Assembly: GCA_964484465.1 (NCBI GenBank)
Contig: CAZAFL010000003.1
Location: forward strand, 62,001-126,000
Direction of reading: 5' to 3'
Source of the DNA: CAZAFL01 sp964484465
Lineage (GTDB): Bacteria; Bacteroidota; Ignavibacteria; UBA10030; SZUA-254
DNA: 64,000 nucleotides
Positions 61,251 to 64,000 of the stretch are shown in pieces; position 1 is the first letter of the stretch; the number at the start of each line of letters is the position of its first letter. The notes beneath the pieces are model-generated. The model had not been told where the DNA came from. It worked only from the letters and a program-made list of their open reading frames with translations, and searched no databases. Both the position numbers and the translations under genes were made by a program.

Positions 61251-62021
61251 ATGTACAACCAAACACGGTCAAAATTATCCCTCTGTGACTTCGAATTCAT
61301 CGCACAGACACTTGGCGGCTCAACCGATGAACAAACTGCACTGGTGCAGCTCTCCCAGGATCCTTCTACGCTGACGGAACTGCTGCACGACAACCGCCTG
61401 TTTGACCGCGTGGTGAAAAAACCTCCGATGATCCTTTCGATGTCGCATTCATTATTTTTTTACGTTATTGTTTACCGTGCACTCACGTACAAGAACATTG
61501 CAGAAGATGATATCGTAGATTATATCGCGGGCGTATGTGTGGAATTTCGTACCAGCCAGGCAGTCTGGCAGCTTGCCACGCAGCCGGGGGAGAAAACAAT
61601 TTATACTGTAGATCTGTTGAATTTAATGAACGACCTCGACGATGCACAACGATTCCACCTGCGGCGGTATATCGGCAACGTTTCACTCTTTCTTACCGGT
61701 TTCTTCCCTGATTTCGTTTTTCAACGTAGTAAGACGAAGGGGGCTCCGACATTCACATACTATGAAAAATTAGGAAGCGCTCAATTCGAAACAGCCGCCA
61801 GCCAGGCACTTGGTTACGATGGAGGCACTGCTACAGTACTCGCAACTCTGGCTACTCGTTTTGTAGAAATCCGCTCAGCTTTGAACATCTTGACCGACCG
61901 GTACCTTGCTCTTGATACTCCGAAACATCAGCTTGAAAAAATCGAACGTCAGGCAGCGACACTCGATGAAGAAAGTTTCCGTCAATCGCTCGATGTTTCT
62001 CCTTCCATCGGTCACGGATAA
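61251..62021 (+). CDS. Conserved-looking cytosolic protein of unknown function
   Basis: 256 residues, helical, no signal or membrane segment. The start is ATG at 61251 with AAAGGG just upstream. Recognisable blocks include 'DNRLFDRVVKKPPMILSMSH' (about 46-66), 'DDIVDYIAGVCVEFR', 'LRRYIGNVSLFLTGFFPDFV' and 'YYEKLGSAQFETAASQ'. I do not recognise the family. It has its own regulatory gap with two inverted repeats and ends on a stop that abuts the terminator of the convergent sdh operon. Confidence 0.6.
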   Translation: MYNQTRSKLSLCDFEFIAQTLGGSTDEQTALVQLSQDPSTLTELLHDNRLFDRVVKKPPMILSMSHSLFFYVIVYRALTYKNIAEDDIVDYIAGVCVEFRTSQAVWQLATQPGEKTIYTVDLLNLMNDLDDAQRFHLRRYIGNVSLFLTGFFPDFVFQRSKTKGAPTFTYYEKLGSAQFETAASQALGYDGGTATVLATLATRFVEIRSALNILTDRYLALDTPKHQLEKIERQAATLDEESFRQSLDVSPSIGHG

Positions 62022-62050
62022 AATAAAAAAGGCGAACTGAAACGTTCGCC
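62021..62050 (-). terminator. Intrinsic terminator of the succinate dehydrogenase operon
   Basis: On the minus strand GGCGAAC (62050-62044), 6-base loop, GTTCGCC (62037-62031), followed by six T (62030-62025) and more T/A. It stands 25 bases after the sdhB stop. Confidence 0.75.
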
Positions 62051-62075
62051 CTCGTTGATTCAATTTCAATTTCCA

Positions 62076-62816
62076 CTATGTTGTTTTTGCCCGGATAAAC
62101 TCCCGGTTCATTCGGGCAATATGGGCGACTGAAATTTCTTTCGGACACTCGGCCTCGCAGGCATAGGTGTTCGTACAGTTTCCAAATCCCTCGGCGTCCA
62201 TTTGGGCAACCATGCGTTCGACCCTTCCTTTGCGTTCCGCCTGTCCCTGGGGCAACAGGGCGAGCTGTGATACTTTTGCGCTCACGAAGAGCATTGCCGA
62301 CGCATTCTTACATGCGGCCACACAAGCGCCGCATCCGATACACGCCGCCGCATCGAATGCTTCTTCGGCTACAACCTTCGAAATTGGAATGGCGTTTCCA
62401 TCCGGAACTCCACCGGTATCGACGCTCACATATCCTCCCGCCTGAATTACACGGTCAAATGCCGAACGATCGACGACAAGGTCTTTAATAACCGGAAACG
62501 CTTTTGCCCGCCAGGGTTCGATGATAATTGTATCTCCATCTTCGAACGACCGCATATACAGCTGGCATGTCGCTACACCCCGCATCGGACCGTGTGCCCG
62601 GCCGTTGATATACATCCCGCAGCTTCCGCATATCCCTTCCCGGCAATCATGGTCAAATGCGATCGTATCCTCTCCTGCCCGGGCAAGCTCGCGGTTGACA
62701 GCATCCATCATCTCCAGGAATGACATATCAGGAGTAATGTTTCTTGCAGTATATTGCTCCAGTTTTCCTCTTGACGCTTTATCGTGCTGCCGCCATACCT
62801 TTAGCGTAAAGTTCAT
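62076..62816 (-). CDS. sdhB: Succinate dehydrogenase/fumarate reductase iron-sulfur subunit
   Basis: 246 residues carrying electrons from the flavin to quinone through three clusters. The 2Fe-2S domain has 'CREGICGSCGMYINGRAHGP' plus a further Cys ('ATCQLYM'). The 4Fe-4S and 3Fe-4S clusters use 'CIGCGACVAACKNASAM' and 'NCTNTYACEAECPKEISVAH'. The C-terminus is normal. It lies 78 bases after the flavoprotein gene and ends the operon; the cytochrome b subunit is presumably upstream, outside the window. Confidence 0.95.
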   Translation of the reverse strand: MNFTLKVWRQHDKASRGKLEQYTARNITPDMSFLEMMDAVNRELARAGEDTIAFDHDCREGICGSCGMYINGRAHGPMRGVATCQLYMRSFEDGDTIIIEPWRAKAFPVIKDLVVDRSAFDRVIQAGGYVSVDTGGVPDGNAIPISKVVAEEAFDAAACIGCGACVAACKNASAMLFVSAKVSQLALLPQGQAERKGRVERMVAQMDAEGFGNCTNTYACEAECPKEISVAHIARMNREFIRAKTT

Positions 62817-62894
62817 GTTAATTTCAATGAAGAAAAGTTCAACATGAAAAAATCCTGTGAAATTAAATCGCGTCTCACATCAATCGTTTCCATA

Positions 62895-64000
62895 CTATTT
62901 ATAGCTCCGCTGACTCGGTTTCACATATTCAAACGTCAAGAATTCCTTATGAAGCTCCTCCTGTTGTCCCGCTCCTTTATATTCCCATGCAGCGACATAC
63001 GAGAATTTTTCATCATTCCGTTTGGCCTCCCCTTCCTCAGTTTGATACTCTTCGCGGAAATGGCCGCCGCATGATTCCTCACGATGGAGCGCATCGTTCA
63101 CCATGAGCTCAGCCAGCTCCAGAAAATCTGCGACACGACCGGCCTTTTCAATTTCTTGGTTGAAATTGTCGATACTTCCCGGGACTCGGACGTTCTTCCA
63201 GAATTCTTCCTTCAACCGGGATATTTGCTCGACCGCTCCGGCGAGACCTTTGGCATTGCGTGCCATTCCGCACATCTCCCACATAATTTTTCCGAGATCC
63301 TTGTGGAAATCATCGACAGTCCGTTTACCCTGAATCGAGACAAATCGTTTTGTAGTTTCGTCGACGGTTTTTATGGGTTCTGCAAATGCTGGATCGTTTA
63401 CAGGCAATTTCTGAAACTTATTCCTCGCAAAATAATCACCGATCGTGTAGGGAATGACAAAATATCCGTCTGCAAGGCCCTGCATGAGCGCACTTGCCCC
63501 GAGACGGTTTGCACCATGGTCGGAAAAGTTTGCTTCACCCAACACAAACAATCCGGGAATCGTGCTCATTAAATTGTAATCAACCCACAGACCACCCATC
63601 GTGTAATGCACTGCGGGGAAAATGCGCATAGGAACTTCATACGCATTTTCACTCGTGATCTCGTGATACATGTCGAAGAGATTTCCATATTGCTCGGCGA
63701 CCCACTCCTTGCCGTTACGTTTTATTGTGTCGGTAAAATCAAGATAGACAGCAAGCCCGGTAACACCGACGCCGTGACCTTTGTCGCACATCTCTTTTGC
63801 ACGACGTGAGGCAACATCACGCGGAACAAGGTTGCCGAATGAAGGATATAACCGCTCCAGATAGTAATCCCGCTCCTCCTCAGGAATTTGCCTCGGGTCT
63901 CGTTTGTCTTCTTTGTTCTTAGGAACCCAGATACGTCCATCGTTGCGAAGACTTTCACTCATCAACGTCAGTTTCGACTGATGTTCACTCGAGACCGGAA
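62895..64000 (-). CDS. sdhA: Succinate dehydrogenase/fumarate reductase flavoprotein subunit (5'-truncated by window)
   Basis: The gene runs off the right edge; 368 residues of its C-terminal part are visible. The frame is open through the last base (upstream residues read '...SSEHQSKLTLMSES'). Visible marks: 'DGRIWVPKN', 'HYTMGGLWVDYNL' with the His and Gly-Gly of the flavoprotein family, and 'VLGEANFSDHGANRLGASAL', which binds the FAD and substrate carboxylate. The C-terminal capping domain has 'CGGHFREEYQTEEGEAKRND'. It feeds electrons from succinate to the iron-sulfur subunit. The overall style matches the single-cytochrome-b (type B/E-like) enzymes common in Bacteroidota. Confidence 0.95.
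   Translation of the reverse strand, partial: PVSSEHQSKLTLMSESLRNDGRIWVPKNKEDKRDPRQIPEEERDYYLERLYPSFGNLVPRDVASRRAKEMCDKGHGVGVTGLAVYLDFTDTIKRNGKEWVAEQYGNLFDMYHEITSENAYEVPMRIFPAVHYTMGGLWVDYNLMSTIPGLFVLGEANFSDHGANRLGASALMQGLADGYFVIPYTIGDYFARNKFQKLPVNDPAFAEPIKTVDETTKRFVSIQGKRTVDDFHKDLGKIMWEMCGMARNAKGLAGAVEQISRLKEEFWKNVRVPGSIDNFNQEIEKAGRVADFLELAELMVNDALHREESCGGHFREEYQTEEGEAKRNDEKFSYVAAWEYKGAGQQEELHKEFLTFEYVKPSQRSYK

Overview
The window is a gene-dense chromosomal segment with about 50 protein genes. Non-coding gaps are short: the longest are about 200-270 bases, and none exceeds 300. I see no tRNA, rRNA, CRISPR array, insertion sequence, phage gene or integrase. The gene set suggests a Gram-negative member of the Bacteroidota/Ignavibacteriota/Chlorobi side of the FCB group. 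The clues are a very large secreted protein ending in an NFPNPFNP-type type IX secretion sorting domain, a GWxTD protein, paired DUF1573 proteins, Omp85/TamB envelope genes, and a DUF3108 protein beside a heptosyltransferase. The promoters I can read are of the E. coli-like TTGAcA-17-TATatT type, not the TAnnTTTG type of classical Bacteroidetes, which fits Ignavibacteria-like lineages better. The taxonomic call is inference.

Layout. 1-9133 (+): end of a TamB-like gene, ribonuclease R, a DedA protein, the T and P parts of a TRAP transporter without its membrane permease, a small secreted protein and an O-methyltransferase-like enzyme. 9135-10895 (-): secreted GHL10-type glycoside hydrolase with an odd start. 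10922-16858 (+): secD-secF-STAS, an intrinsic terminator, then purA and an orphan sensor kinase. 16917-20096 (-): exported M1-like peptidase, a Gly-rich membrane protein and a DUF2085 protein, divergent from agmatinase. 20229-29245 (+): agmatinase, M49 peptidase lipoprotein, 6-phosphofructokinase with pyrophosphate-type active-site residues, mutS, Tat-exported M24 peptidase, DinB protein. 29316-37434 (+): an aerobic phenylacetyl-CoA-like set (PaaG-, PaaA-, PaaH- and PaaJ-like) interrupted by an M1 aminopeptidase, a second degenerate hydroxyacyl-CoA dehydrogenase and a DUF1573 pair. 37465-39963 (+): small membrane proteins, a PQQ-type dehydrogenase and a cupin. 40001-52068 (-): a long envelope and housekeeping gene run from a heptosyltransferase down to cstA, behind one clear promoter at 52101-52129. 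52323-57929 (+): the giant repeat protein, ending in a strong terminator. 58109-62021 (+): a heme-bearing outer-membrane porin, a cytochrome c, a TPR protein with a pseudo-receiver, and an unknown gene. 62076-64000 (-): succinate dehydrogenase sdhB and truncated sdhA.

Together the genes describe an envelope-rich heterotroph. It has oxygen-dependent or hybrid aromatic/CoA-ester breakdown, a TCA cycle, exported peptide digestion (two M1-type enzymes plus M49 and M24) with peptide uptake suggested by CstA, and possible extracellular electron exchange (porin plus cytochromes). The most unusual points are a deoxyhypusine-synthase-like protein whose catalytic Lys is Met, a receiver domain whose phospho-Asp is Glu, the heme porin operon, a hydrolase whose signal peptide can only be reached from an ATT codon or by a one-base repair, and the modular giant T9SS protein. 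I found no convincing new defence or mobile system.
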